Assembly: GCA_034666985.1 (NCBI GenBank) | Contig: JAXDKS010000001.1 | Location: 69,236 to 133,235 of the forward strand | Length of the DNA stretch: 64,000 bases | DNA from: DATARR01 sp034666985 | GTDB taxonomy: Bacteria > Acidobacteriota > Thermoanaerobaculia > Multivoradales > UBA5704 | Reading direction: 5' to 3' | Shown here: positions 1 through 8,370 of the stretch, in pieces | Layout of the letters: the number at the start of each line of letters is the position of its first letter | Numbering within the stretch: position 1 is the stretch's first letter | The notes under the pieces: generated by a model | Told to the model about the DNA's origin: nothing | The model's database searches: none | What the model saw: only the letters and a program-made list of their open reading frames with translations | Made by a program: the position numbers and the translations under genes

Positions 1-763
1 AGACGATCTGCCACCCGGTCTCGCGGGAGACCCAGTCGAGGAATTCCCGCAGGCTGCGGCCCTCGATTTCGAACCCGGGAGCGGTCTCCAGGACCCATTC
101 CCAGGCCGGGCCATGGATGGCCACCGCATGGCGCTCCACGGTCCCATCGCGACGCAGCACCAGCTCCTGCCCCGCCGGCGTGCGGTCAGTGCGGCCCTGA
201 TGCTCCGTGAGGACCTCGCCGTCGCGGACCCGCACCAGCAGCGTCTCGGGATCCACGACCTGGATGGCGAACCGCGTGCCGACGTCCCGCACCGTGCCCA
301 GGGGTGTCCGGACCACGATCGCCGTGCTCGATCGGGGTCCCGATCCGGTGTCCACATAGATTGCCCCGCGCTCCAGCGCCAGGACAGCGGCGGAGACGAA
401 GCGCAGACGGGTCTCCGCGTGGAGACGCACGGTGACTCCGCCTACCGTTTGGACGAGGACGGGGCCTGACAGCGCCTCGATCCAGGATACCGTGGACGGC
501 GTGGGGGCTCGCCTTGAACCCCACCACGCGAAGCCGACGGCCAGGGCCAGCGCCGCCGCCATACCCAGTACGAGAGCCCGCTGCGGCCGGCGCGGCCTCG
601 GCGTGGAAGTCCCGGTTCTCTGCCGGACCTGCGTCAACCACGCGGACCTCGCGGCCTGGGAGATCGCGTCGAGATCCTCCTGGGGGATCGGCGGACGCGG
701 CCCGGCCGACTCCAGCAGCCGGCGCACGGTCTCCTCCTCAGTCGTCTGATCCCGTTCGTCCAT
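1..763 (-). CDS. FecR-domain protein, C-terminus beyond window
   Basis: The frame stays open from an ATG at 763 to the window edge, so at least 254 residues are present and the C-terminus is missing. The N-terminal 60 residues are polar and cytoplasmic in character. One membrane segment follows (about residues 65-82, rich in Ala/Leu/Val), then a FecR-like domain with the typical pattern RLHAETRLRFV, GAIYVDTG, TPLGTVRDVGTRFAIQV and VRDGEV. FecR proteins are membrane anti-sigma or signal-transducing partners of ECF sigma factors. The start overlaps the end of the sigma gene by 26 bases, so the two are almost certainly co-transcribed. The downstream partner is outside the window. Confidence 0.85.
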   Translation of the reverse strand, partial: MDERDQTTEEETVRRLLESAGPRPPIPQEDLDAISQAARSAWLTQVRQRTGTSTPRPRRPQRALVLGMAAALALAVGFAWWGSRRAPTPSTVSWIEALSGPVLVQTVGGVTVRLHAETRLRFVSAAVLALERGAIYVDTGSGPRSSTAIVVRTPLGTVRDVGTRFAIQVVDPETLLVRVRDGEVLTEHQGRTDRTPAGQELVLRRDGTVERHAVAIHGPAWEWVLETAPGFEIEGRSLREFLDWVSRETGWQIV

Positions 764-1331
764 GATCCTCGTAGTTCCTCCGGAATGCCTGCCGCGCCCG
801 GGTGAGGAGCGACTCCGCCGCTTTGGGTCCCGTCCCCATCCGCGAGGCGATCTCGTTGACCGGGACGGAATCCAGGTACTTCCACTCCAGCGCCTGAGCG
901 TAGTGCTCGGGGAGCCCGTCGAGCGCCATGTGCACCCGGAGCGCTCTCTCCTGCGTCAGGAGCACGGTCTCGGGATCGCCGGGACCCTGGGGGCCGAAGC
1001 CGGCAGCCGGCTCCAGCTCCTCCGTCAGCTCGAGGCCGTCCGGCGCCGTCCGTCGGCGCCGGAAGCACATCAGCATCTCGTTGCGGCAGCAGGAGCACAG
1101 CCAGGTCAGCAGCGACGCCTCGCCGCGGTAGGTGTCCAGCCGGGAGAGGGCCTTGGTCACTGCGGCCTGGACGATCTCCCGGATCAGCTCGCGGTCGCCC
1201 TTCAGCCGCGCGGAGACGAACCGGTAGAGGGCCTTGAAATAGAGATCTCCGAACGCCTCGAAGGCTTTCTCATCTCCCGCGAGCATGCGCTCGACGAGTG
1301 TCAGGTCCCCGCTGTGGTCTGCCTCTCGCAT
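738..1331 (-). CDS. ECF-type RNA polymerase sigma factor
   Basis: About 197 residues with the two sigma-70 domains. Region 2 runs from GDEKAFEAFGDLYFKALYRFVSARL to the TWLCSCCRNEMLMCFRRRR stretch. Region 4 has the helix-turn-helix in LPEHYAQALEWKYLDSVPVNEIASRMGTGPKAAESLLTRARQAFRR. The start at 1331 is chosen because the family normally begins shortly before the LVERMLAGDEKAFE motif; in-frame ATGs at 1361 and 1406 are possible but give an unrelated proline-rich extension. The FecR gene overlaps its 3' end, so the pair probably forms a cell-surface signalling unit. The secreted-protein gene lies 78 bases upstream on the same strand. Confidence 0.88.
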   Translation of the reverse strand: MREADHSGDLTLVERMLAGDEKAFEAFGDLYFKALYRFVSARLKGDRELIREIVQAAVTKALSRLDTYRGEASLLTWLCSCCRNEMLMCFRRRRTAPDGLELTEELEPAAGFGPQGPGDPETVLLTQERALRVHMALDGLPEHYAQALEWKYLDSVPVNEIASRMGTGPKAAESLLTRARQAFRRNYEDHGRTGSDD

Positions 1332-1409
1332 GGCCGGCTCGCCCCATGGTACTTGCCCCATGGTTAGAGGGCGAGCCGGGCACGGACCAGGGGTTCGGCT
1401 CGGCACCGC

Positions 1410-2147
1410 TCAGTTTCGCCGGTACGCCGTCAGGGTGAATTCGTCGTCCATCACCAGCCCGATGCCCGGGCAATAGACCTTGAGGCTCTCGCTCCCGGGG
1501 TCGAGCTGCGAAGTCTCCGAGACTGCCACGCAGTCCCGGAAGGTCTTGCCCGCGGCCTTGACCTTGAATCCCATGTCGACGTTCTCGATGCGGTCGAAGG
1601 CCACTCCGGGAGCCTGCTCCTGGTAATAGCGTGAGCCGAGGAGAAAGCGCGCGGGGATGAGGATGCCAGGCTGGGCGCCGCCGACACCGGCCTCCCAGGA
1701 GCCGTCGTGATTGGCCACCTGGCCGTGCTCGTAATTGTCGACCGACTCTCCAAAGTAGAAGACGTCCTGGGTCTGGCGGCAACGGGAGAGCCAGTTGGTC
1801 GCCACCTCGACGATCTCGCCGTCGATCCACTCCTTCTCGACCACGACCCTGGCGAGCAGCGACATCGCCGTGCCGCCCGGCGTCGTGAAGGTGATCCTCT
1901 GGGTCTGGTTCTCGACGGTGACCTCGACCCTGGCCGCCTTGCCGTCCTCCTCGCCCTCGAGCGTCAACTGGTCGCCCGGGTTCAGGCTGAAGTATGGATT
2001 CTGACGTCCGTTCGGCTCGAACTTGCAGCTCTCGACGTTGAAGTCGCTGGTGAATTGAACGGCGGCGATCGCCGCCGGGGCGAGCGTGGCGCTCGCGAGC
2101 GCGAGGATCAATCCCACTCGGCGGATCCGGTTATGCGTCGTGCTCAT
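1410..2147 (-). CDS. secreted protein of unknown function
   Basis: 245 residues. A signal peptide is clear: basic start, hydrophobic LGLILALASATLAPAA-type core, cleavage near AIAA at about residue 29. The mature part is predicted beta-rich, has four widely spaced cysteines (C41, C117 region, C193 region and near the C-terminus) and no transmembrane segment. I do not recognise the family. It precedes the sigma/FecR pair on the same strand with 78 bases between, so it may be part of that transcription unit, and it faces the outer-membrane protein gene across a palindromic intergenic region. Confidence 0.75.
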   Translation of the reverse strand: MSTTHNRIRRVGLILALASATLAPAAIAAVQFTSDFNVESCKFEPNGRQNPYFSLNPGDQLTLEGEEDGKAARVEVTVENQTQRITFTTPGGTAMSLLARVVVEKEWIDGEIVEVATNWLSRCRQTQDVFYFGESVDNYEHGQVANHDGSWEAGVGGAQPGILIPARFLLGSRYYQEQAPGVAFDRIENVDMGFKVKAAGKTFRDCVAVSETSQLDPGSESLKVYCPGIGLVMDDEFTLTAYRRN

Positions 2148-2204
2148 GGGGGCTCCTTTCTCGGGCCGTCATCCTTCCTGCCTCTCTTGGATACACGTCG
2201 GGCT

Positions 2205-2226
2205 GAAATCCTTCGCGAAGGATTTC
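2205..2226. promoter_or_regulatory. perfect 22-bp palindrome between divergent genes
   Basis: The 22 bases read GAAATCCTTCG followed directly by its exact reverse complement. It sits in the 117-base gap between the divergent genes starting at 2147 and 2265, about 39 bases before the second start. Position and symmetry fit an operator for a dimeric repressor or activator acting on one or both genes. The regulator is not identified. Confidence 0.45.
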
Positions 2227-2264
2227 GCGGCCCGCGGCATCTCAGGACGGTGGGAGGATGATCG

Positions 2265-3104
2265 ATGAAAAGGACACCGTTCCTCAGGAATCTCGAGATG
2301 GCTCTGATCACCATGCTTCTGGCCAACGGCGCACTCGCCCAGGACCGAGGTCCGGGCCTCCCGACCTCCCAGTTCGGCACCTACGTGCGCCAGGGGGAGC
2401 TGCTCGTGTATCCCTCCTTCGAGTATTACCGGGACAAGGACTTCGAATACGACCCGAGGGATTTCGGCTTTGCGTCAGGCGGGGAATTCAAAGGGCACTA
2501 CCGGGCGAACGAGGAGGTTCTGTTCCTCGCCTACGGGTTGAGCGACCGCCTGGCCTGGGAGCTGGAGGGAGCCGCCCTTCAGACCTCGCTGCGCCGGGAG
2601 GCCGGCGATCTCTCAGGGATGCCGGCGGAGCTGAGGCAGTCGGGCCTCGGCGACGTGCAGACGCGGCTGACCTGGCGCTGGCTGGAGGAGGGCGGCCGCA
2701 GGCCCGAGGTGTTCAGCTATACGGAGGTCTTCTTCCCTCATCAGAGGCGCCAGCCGCTGGTGGGCACTCCCGACTGGATATTCAACGTTGGCCTGGGAGC
2801 AGTCCGGGGCTTCCGCTGGGGCACCATGACCGTGAGAGTCGCCGGCGAGTACGACACGAGCTCGGCGAGCCCGATCGACTTCAGTGAAATCGCCATCGAA
2901 TACCTCAAGCGCCTGTCGCCCCGGCTCACCCTCTTCGGAGCGCTGGTGCTGGTCCAGGGTGACGAGGGCTCCCTGGTGACCGAGGTGCAGTGGCGCCTGA
3001 GCCCCCACGCCGTGCTGCGGCTGAACAACGGCTGGGGACTGACGCCGCACGGGCCGGAATGGGCTCCCGAGGTCGGCGTCCTCTTCAGCTTCCCCAGGCG
3101 ATGA
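2265..3104 (+). CDS. outer-membrane beta-barrel-like protein
   Basis: 279 residues with a signal peptide ending near GALAQ (residue 25). The rest shows alternating hydrophobic strands, for example LLVYPSFEYYRDKDF, EVLFLAYGLSDRLAWELEG, GTMTVRVAGEYDTSS and LTLFGALVLVQGD, and a C-terminal strand ending in phenylalanine (VGVLFSFPRR). That pattern resembles outer-membrane barrels of the MetA-pathway-of-phenol or transporter type. The family is not certain. It is monocistronic and divergent from the secreted-protein gene across the 22-bp palindrome. Confidence 0.7.
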   Translation: MKRTPFLRNLEMALITMLLANGALAQDRGPGLPTSQFGTYVRQGELLVYPSFEYYRDKDFEYDPRDFGFASGGEFKGHYRANEEVLFLAYGLSDRLAWELEGAALQTSLRREAGDLSGMPAELRQSGLGDVQTRLTWRWLEEGGRRPEVFSYTEVFFPHQRRQPLVGTPDWIFNVGLGAVRGFRWGTMTVRVAGEYDTSSASPIDFSEIAIEYLKRLSPRLTLFGALVLVQGDEGSLVTEVQWRLSPHAVLRLNNGWGLTPHGPEWAPEVGVLFSFPRR

Positions 3105-3113
3105 GGGGATGGG

Positions 3114-3470
3114 TCAGTTGCAGGTCTTCGAGTCGGCGGGCTCTCCGAACAGGCACTGCAGATCCTCGGCCAGGAGGTCGACCTCCCGCAGCGCGCCCTT
3201 GATGGAGAGACGCAGACGGGCCAGTCTTTCGATGAGGCTCTCCGGCCAGGGGATGTCGGTCGGCAGGCTCGCGGTGAGATCCTGGAGCTCGGCCCAGAAG
3301 GCCGTGAGCTGCGCCGCCGACTTCTGGGCCCGCTCGTGGACGTGCTCACGGACCTCGGGCGGCATCTCCTCGACGACCTTGAGCATGTGGTCGCGAGAGA
3401 TGGGCACCGCCCAGGCCAGTTGACGAAACTGCTGGATGATCTCGTCCGCCTGATCCTCGACATCGTCCAT
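3114..3470 (-). CDS. small helical protein of unknown function
   Basis: 118 residues from an ATG at 3470, preceded by AAGGAG at 8 bases spacing, which is why this start is preferred to the ATG 13 codons upstream. The sequence is almost entirely helical and amphipathic (DEIIQQFRQLAW, HMLKVVEEMPPEVREHVHERAQKSAAQL, LIERLARLRLSIKGALREVDLLAEDLQCLF), without signal peptide or membrane segment. No family is recognised. It is convergent with the outer-membrane gene (9 bases between stops) and lies downstream of the SDR gene on the same strand. Confidence 0.6.
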   Translation of the reverse strand: MDDVEDQADEIIQQFRQLAWAVPISRDHMLKVVEEMPPEVREHVHERAQKSAAQLTAFWAELQDLTASLPTDIPWPESLIERLARLRLSIKGALREVDLLAEDLQCLFGEPADSKTCN

Positions 3471-3545
3471 CCGAGCGTCTCCTTCCCGGTTCGACCGGCA
3501 TCCTATCAAAGAACTGGTCGCCGTTTCAGGAAATCACGCCGGACT

Positions 3546-4310
3546 TCAGGCCTGCTGCTCGGTCGGGCGGACGAGGATCTCGTTGACGGCCATGTGGCGC
3601 GGGCGCGTCACGACGTACGCGATGGCGTCCGCGATGTCTTCGGCGGCGAGCCGCTCGATGGTGCCGAACCGCCGCCCCAACTGCTCGGCGATCTCCGGCC
3701 GCAGATGGGTGACGAGCTCCGTCGACACCGCACCCGGCTCGACGAGCGAGACGCGCACGTGCCGGCCCGTGACCTCCTGCCGCAGCGACTCGCTGAAGGC
3801 GCCGACGCCGAACTTCGTGAGGTTGTAGACTCCCGAGCCCTCGCGCGCGACGCGCCCGGCCACGGAGCTGACGTTGACCAGGTCCGCCACGCGCCGCGGC
3901 GAATCCTCCGCGGCCTTGAGCAGGTGGGGGAGCGCGGCGTGCGCGGTGTAGAGCAGCCCGAGCACGTTGAGGCGCACCATCTGCTCCCACTCCTCGACCG
4001 GCGCATTCTCAATGGGGCCGAGCAGCATCACGCCGGCGTTGTTGATCACGGTATCGAGCCGTCCGAGCTCGGCCACGGTGCGCTCCACGGCGGCCACGGC
4101 CTGCGCCTGCTCGGTGACGTCCGTCTCGAGCACGACCGCGCGCCCGCCCTTCGAAGCGATCTCTGCCGCCAGCCGGTCCAACCGCTCCTTGCGCCGCGCC
4201 ACTAGCGCCACCGCGGCGCCGAGCTCCGCGAGCGAGCGCGCCGTGGCCTCACCGATGCCGCTGCTGGCGCCCGTCACCAGCGCCACCGTTCCGTCCAGGG
4301 GTCGTGCCAT
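3546..4310 (-). CDS. short-chain dehydrogenase/reductase
   Basis: 254 residues, normal length for a classical SDR. The cofactor motif TGASSGIG is at residues 13-20, NNAG at 90-93, the catalytic Ser lies in LVNVSSVAG (about 148) and the YxxxK pair is Y162/K166. The basic residues ARRKERL after beta strand 2 suggest NADPH preference. The ATG is preceded by AGGAGG. It resembles the NADP-dependent SDRs often labelled as oxidising beta-hydroxy acids or serine-type substrates. The substrate cannot be read from the sequence. Confidence 0.93.
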   Translation of the reverse strand: MARPLDGTVALVTGASSGIGEATARSLAELGAAVALVARRKERLDRLAAEIASKGGRAVVLETDVTEQAQAVAAVERTVAELGRLDTVINNAGVMLLGPIENAPVEEWEQMVRLNVLGLLYTAHAALPHLLKAAEDSPRRVADLVNVSSVAGRVAREGSGVYNLTKFGVGAFSESLRQEVTGRHVRVSLVEPGAVSTELVTHLRPEIAEQLGRRFGTIERLAAEDIADAIAYVVTRPRHMAVNEILVRPTEQQA

Positions 4311-4369
4311 GATGATCCTCCTCTCCCGGTTCGTCTCACCTCTCAGCTCGACAACACATCCTACGCTAC

Positions 4370-4405
4370 AAAAAATAAAGGAGCGGGCCCGGTCATGGAC
4401 CGGGC
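4370..4405 (-). terminator. rho-independent terminator of the 4449-4820 gene
   Basis: Read on the minus strand, an 8-bp perfect stem (GCCCGGTC/GACCGGGC, 3-base loop) is followed after eight bases by a run of mostly T (positions 4379 down to 4370). It lies about 45 bases downstream of the stop codon of the small secreted protein. Confidence 0.65.
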
Positions 4406-4448
4406 GCCGCCCCCGTTCGCATTCAGCAAAGTTGGTAGGGATCGAGGG

Positions 4449-4820
4449 CTACTGGCAGCGGCCGCTCATAGGCGGCTGGGGACCGACCGGCAGGACGTGG
4501 GTCCACACGGTGCAGCTCACCGAGGCCGAGCCGGAGCCCGAGAAGAAGTGGGTGGTGAGGGTGACCGTGGAGGAGTAGCCGCTCGCGAAGGTGTGGGATG
4601 CGGTCGCGTTACCCGTCAGGCCGGTGCTCGATCCGTCGCCGAAGTCGAAGTCGTACTTCCAGACGTAAGGGCTGGCCGTCGAGCAGCTCGCGTCGAAGCT
4701 GCACTGTCTGGTGCCCGATCCATCGCACACCCAGTCGAAGCACGGGCCCGCCTGGGCCGGGGCGCTGTTGAAGCAGAGGATGGCGGCGAATACGGCCAGC
4801 ATGAGACCAATCTTCTTCAT
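4449..4820 (-). CDS. small secreted PKD-like domain protein
   Basis: 123 residues from the ATG at 4820, which has AGGAGA upstream; the longer open frame to 5255 covers an unrelated intergenic region. A signal peptide (MKKIGLMLAVFAAILCF, cleavage near APAQA, residue 23) leads to a cysteine-containing segment and a PKD-like core with YDFDFGDGSSTGLTG and ASHTFASGYSSTVTLT. The DFGDG plus HTF/HxY pattern is characteristic of PKD repeats, which act in surface or extracellular adhesion. A terminator follows. Only one repeat is present, so the partner or anchor is unknown. Confidence 0.75.
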   Translation of the reverse strand: MKKIGLMLAVFAAILCFNSAPAQAGPCFDWVCDGSGTRQCSFDASCSTASPYVWKYDFDFGDGSSTGLTGNATASHTFASGYSSTVTLTTHFFSGSGSASVSCTVWTHVLPVGPQPPMSGRCQ

Positions 4821-5112
4821 CACGTTTCTCCTAGGCAGCTTGAACGTGGGCTCCTGGGACGCGAACGCTGCCTGATGTCCGCGGCAGGATCGGGAAGCTT
4901 CTCCTGCCTTTTGTATACGCGGTTTGGCATATGTGCGTCTTGCACATTCTTGCTCTCTCCAGACCTGCCGCAACGCGGCGCCCGTCCCTCTCTCTGCTGG
5001 ATAGGACACTTCTGAAGGTACGCGAGGGGCGCCTTGCGCCCTGGCGGTCCGTTTGCCACAATGCGGCATAAACCAGCAGGGGCCCCAGGGTCCCCGGCGA
5101 GAGAGGTGTCCC

Positions 5113-6243
5113 GTGTCCAGTCCCATGTCTGATCCCAGGTCTGATCCCAGAACCGAGCGCATCAAGTTCTTCCTCCCCGGACCGACGTACGTCCCCCAGG
5201 ACGCGCTGCAGGCCATGACCAAGCCCATGGTGGGCCACCGGTCGGCCGGGTTCAAATCCTTCTATCTGTCTCTGGCGGAACGGCTTCCGAAGGTGCTTCG
5301 CACTTCGGGGGACGTCATGGTGGCCACCGGCAGCTCGACGCTCGTCATGGAGAGCGCCGTCATCTCCTGCGCCGCCCAGGACGTGCTGAGCCTCACCAAC
5401 GGCGCGTTCTCGGAGCGGTGGCACTCGATCGCCAAGTCCGTGGGCAAGACCGCGGACCAGGTGTCGGCGCCCTGGGGGCAGCCGATCGATCCGGACCTCG
5501 TCCGCTCCGCGCTGCGGCGCAAGAGGTACGACGCCGTGACCCTGGTCCACAACGAGACCTCGACGGGTGTCCTCTCGCCCATCGCCGAGATCGCGAAGGT
5601 GATCCGCGAGGAGAGCGACGCCGTCATCGTGGTGGACACCGTCTCCTCCCTGGCCGGCGCCCGGGTGGAGACCGACGACTGGGGGCTCGACGTGGTCCTC
5701 GCCGGCACCCAGAAGGCGATCGCCGTGCCGCCGGGCCTCACCCTCTTCACCCTCTCGGAGCGGGCGGCCGAGCGGGCGGCGAAGGTGCCGCACCGCGGCT
5801 TGTACACCGACCTCCTCCGCTACCGTGAGAAACACCGCGAGGGGGGCTTCATCACCACGCCGGCCATCCCGCTGCTCTACGCCCTTGACGTGCAGGTGGA
5901 TCGCATCCTCGCCGAGGGGATGGAGGCGCGCTGGGCCCGCCACGAGCGCCTCTATGAAAGGACGGCGGAGTGGGCCGCTTCCCGCGGCTGCACCTACGCC
6001 TCGGCGGCGGGCGCCCGGTCAGTCACGGTGAGCTGCCTCCGTCCGCCCGTGGGCGTCGATCCCCAGGCCATCGTCAAGGGGCTCGCGGCCCGCGGCATCA
6101 CGATCGGCGGCGGCTATGGCGACTGGAAGCCCACGACCTTCCGCATCGGTCACATGGGCGAGGTGCGGGAGAGCGACCTCGAAGCGCTCCTCGTGGAGAT
6201 CGATCAGGTCCTGGAGACGGTCGCCGCGCAGGCGGTCCGCTGA
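5113..6243 (+). CDS. class V aminotransferase, probable serine-pathway transaminase
   Basis: About 376 residues from a GTG at 5113 with GAGAGG six bases upstream; an ATG at 5125 is the alternative. The fold-type I PLP lysine is in VLAGTQKAIAVPPG, and the sequence carries LPGPTYVP, HRSAGF, TGSSTLVMES, NGAFSERW, HNETSTGV and a C-terminal FRIGHMGEV, matching the serine-glyoxylate/alanine-glyoxylate and archaeal-type phosphoserine aminotransferase group. serA follows after three bases, so I infer that it acts as the phosphoserine transaminase step (an alternative to SerC) in serine biosynthesis. A glyoxylate-linked role is the main alternative. Confidence 0.88.
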   Translation: MSSPMSDPRSDPRTERIKFFLPGPTYVPQDALQAMTKPMVGHRSAGFKSFYLSLAERLPKVLRTSGDVMVATGSSTLVMESAVISCAAQDVLSLTNGAFSERWHSIAKSVGKTADQVSAPWGQPIDPDLVRSALRRKRYDAVTLVHNETSTGVLSPIAEIAKVIREESDAVIVVDTVSSLAGARVETDDWGLDVVLAGTQKAIAVPPGLTLFTLSERAAERAAKVPHRGLYTDLLRYREKHREGGFITTPAIPLLYALDVQVDRILAEGMEARWARHERLYERTAEWAASRGCTYASAAGARSVTVSCLRPPVGVDPQAIVKGLAARGITIGGGYGDWKPTTFRIGHMGEVRESDLEALLVEIDQVLETVAAQAVR

Positions 6244-6246
6244 TTT

Positions 6247-7833
6247 ATGGGAACAACCATGGGTACGTCGCATCGGATCCTGATCGCGGACCAACTCGAC
6301 CCCTCCGGCCTCGCCCTGTTCCAGCAGGCGGGGGTGGAGCTCCATCAGCTCACGGCGGAGGAGCGCCCCCGCCTCCACGAGATCGTCGCCGACTTCGACG
6401 CTCTGGTGGTGCGCAGCTCCACCCAGGCCACGGCCGAGCTACTCAAGGCCGGCAAGCGCCTGAAGGTGGTGGGGCGCGCCGGCATCGGCGTCGACAACGT
6501 GGACGTGGCCGCCGCCACCGACCTCGGCATCCTGGTGGTGAACGCCCCCACGGCCAACCTGATGTCGGCCACGGAGCACACCTTCGCCCTCCTCCTCTCG
6601 CTCGCCCGCCGGGTGGCGGAGGCCGACGCCTCGATGAAGGCGGGGGAGTGGAACCGCAAGCTCACGGGCATCGAGCTCCAGGGGAAGACGCTGGGGATCA
6701 TCGGCTTCGGCCGCATCGGCCAGCGGGTGGCCGACCGCGCCCGGGGCTTCGAGATGAAGATCCTCGCCTACGACCCGTTCCTCGACGCCGCCGCGGCCCG
6801 CCGGATGGAGGTGGAGCTGCTATCGCTCGACGACCTGCTGGCTCAGGCGGACATGGTGACGCTGCACGTGCCGTTCACCGAGCAGACGAAGAATCTCCTC
6901 GATCGGGAGCGGCTGGCGAAGATGAAGAAGGGGGCGCTGCTGGTCAACTGTGCCCGCGGCGGGGTGGTGGACGAGGGGGCTCTGCTCGCGGCGCTGGAGT
7001 CCGGCCATCTCGGGGGCGCGGCCCTCGACGTGTTCGCGGAGGAGCCGCCCAAGGACCTGACGCTGGTGCGCCACAAGAAGGTGGTGGCCACACCCCATCT
7101 GGGGGCCCAGACCCGCGAGGCCCAGGAGCGGATCTCGATCGAAACCGCCGAGATGGTGCTCGCCGCCCTCTCGGGATCGCTGGCCGTGGCGGCGGTCAAC
7201 CTGCCGTTCCGTCCCACGGGCGGCAAGGCCGAGCCGTACATGAGCCTGGGGGAGACCCTGGGCTGCATGGCGTCCTCGCTGCTGGGCACCGCGCCCCAGC
7301 GGCTGCAGGTGGACGTCTGGGGTCTCGATGAGTCGCTGCGGGCGCCGGTGACGGTGGCCGTCCTCAAGGGAGCGTTGACGCCATTCCTGGGGGAGGCGAT
7401 CAACTACGTCAACGCCGAGAAGGTAGCGGAGGCGCGGGGGATCGAGGTCGTGCGCTCCACCCACAGCGCTCGCGGGGACTACCCGCAGCTCGTGGACGTC
7501 ACCCTCTCGGGCGGCGGCCGCAGCGTCGAGCTGGGGGGCACCCTGTTCGGCGACCGCGATTTCCGCGTCGTGCTCTTCGAGGGCTACCGCCTGGAGTTCC
7601 GGCCGGAGGGGAACCTCCTGGTGCTGGAGAACCTGGACAAGCCCGGCGTGGTGGGGAAGGTGGGGACCCTGCTCGCGCAGCACGAAGTCAACATCGCGGA
7701 CATCCACCTCTCCCGCCGCGGCCACGAGGCCCTGGCCGTCCTGCGCCTGGACCAGGAGCCCACGCCGGCGCTGGTGGAGCAGCTCGCGGCGTTGCCGGAG
7801 GTGAAGTCGGCGCGGCGGGTGATGCTGGGGTAG
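6247..7833 (+). CDS. serA: D-3-phosphoglycerate dehydrogenase (long form)
   Basis: 528 residues, the length of the long PGDH type with an allosteric substrate-binding domain and a C-terminal ACT domain. It converts 3-phosphoglycerate to phosphohydroxypyruvate with NAD. The nucleotide motif GFGRIG is at 153-158, substrate/catalytic residues lie in NCARGGVVDE and ATPHLGAQT, and the ACT domain (LLVLENLDKPGVVGKVGTLLAQHEVNIADIHLSR) starts near 458. The start is either ATG 6247 or ATG 6259. It directly follows the aminotransferase, forming a two-gene serine biosynthesis operon; the ACT domain implies feedback by serine. Confidence 0.96.
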   Translation: MGTTMGTSHRILIADQLDPSGLALFQQAGVELHQLTAEERPRLHEIVADFDALVVRSSTQATAELLKAGKRLKVVGRAGIGVDNVDVAAATDLGILVVNAPTANLMSATEHTFALLLSLARRVAEADASMKAGEWNRKLTGIELQGKTLGIIGFGRIGQRVADRARGFEMKILAYDPFLDAAAARRMEVELLSLDDLLAQADMVTLHVPFTEQTKNLLDRERLAKMKKGALLVNCARGGVVDEGALLAALESGHLGGAALDVFAEEPPKDLTLVRHKKVVATPHLGAQTREAQERISIETAEMVLAALSGSLAVAAVNLPFRPTGGKAEPYMSLGETLGCMASSLLGTAPQRLQVDVWGLDESLRAPVTVAVLKGALTPFLGEAINYVNAEKVAEARGIEVVRSTHSARGDYPQLVDVTLSGGGRSVELGGTLFGDRDFRVVLFEGYRLEFRPEGNLLVLENLDKPGVVGKVGTLLAQHEVNIADIHLSRRGHEALAVLRLDQEPTPALVEQLAALPEVKSARRVMLG

Positions 7834-7891
7834 GAGAGGGACCCGGGAGGAGGCCCGCGGCGGAGCTCCTCCCGATTCCGCTACTCGCCGG

Positions 7892-8218
7892 TTACGCTCC
7901 GCAGTAGCAGATCTCCGAGGATCTCACGGTGTTTGACGGGCCCGTGCAGTCCGTGATGTCTCCCCAGGAAGAGTAGTGGCCGTCGCAGTCGGTCGATTCC
8001 TCGCCAACCTCCGTCCAAACCAGATCCGTTGGCGTGGGGCTGATGACGGGGAACGAGCACCAGATGTAGGGCGGGTAGGGGTAGGGCGGTTCGGTGTACG
8101 CGTAATACGTGCGGGTCACCGCGCGCGGGCAGGCTCCGGCCAAGTGCGGAGCGAAGCCGAAGGCAACCAGGAGAAGCGACAGGCTGAAGGCGAGGCGGAA
8201 CAGGGACTTCTTGGTCAT
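7892..8218 (-). CDS. small secreted cysteine-rich protein
   Basis: 108 residues from the ATG at 8218, which follows AAAGGAGA; the ORF extends upstream only by lack of a stop. The signal peptide has a long hydrophobic core (LFRLAFSLSLLLVAFGF) with cleavage near LAGA. The mature part is Tyr/Pro-rich (YYAYTEPPYPYPPYIWC) and has five or six cysteines, ending SSEICYCGA, suggesting disulfides after export. No family is recognised. It lies between convergent serA and divergent ddl. Confidence 0.7.
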   Translation of the reverse strand: MTKKSLFRLAFSLSLLLVAFGFAPHLAGACPRAVTRTYYAYTEPPYPYPPYIWCSFPVISPTPTDLVWTEVGEESTDCDGHYSSWGDITDCTGPSNTVRSSEICYCGA

Positions 8219-8370
8219 GGACTCTCCTTTGGAAATCGTTCCTGTCAGAGGATGCGCGATTCCTCCGGAAAACTCGTCACGCTGGACGAAGACTGGTGAG
8301 GTCTGGGGAGGAGAGATAGACTTCCCCTCCATCCGCCGGGGAGAGGTGGAGCTTTCACAGGAGATCCCGC

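Noticed and set aside
5240..5260. tRNA-like T-arm sequence GGTTCAAATCC
   Set aside because: It is inside the aminotransferase coding region and there is no cloverleaf around it.
7840..7872. Possible terminator GGGAGGAG/CTCCTCCC after serA
   Set aside because: The stem is short and has a long loop and no T tract, so the support is too weak.
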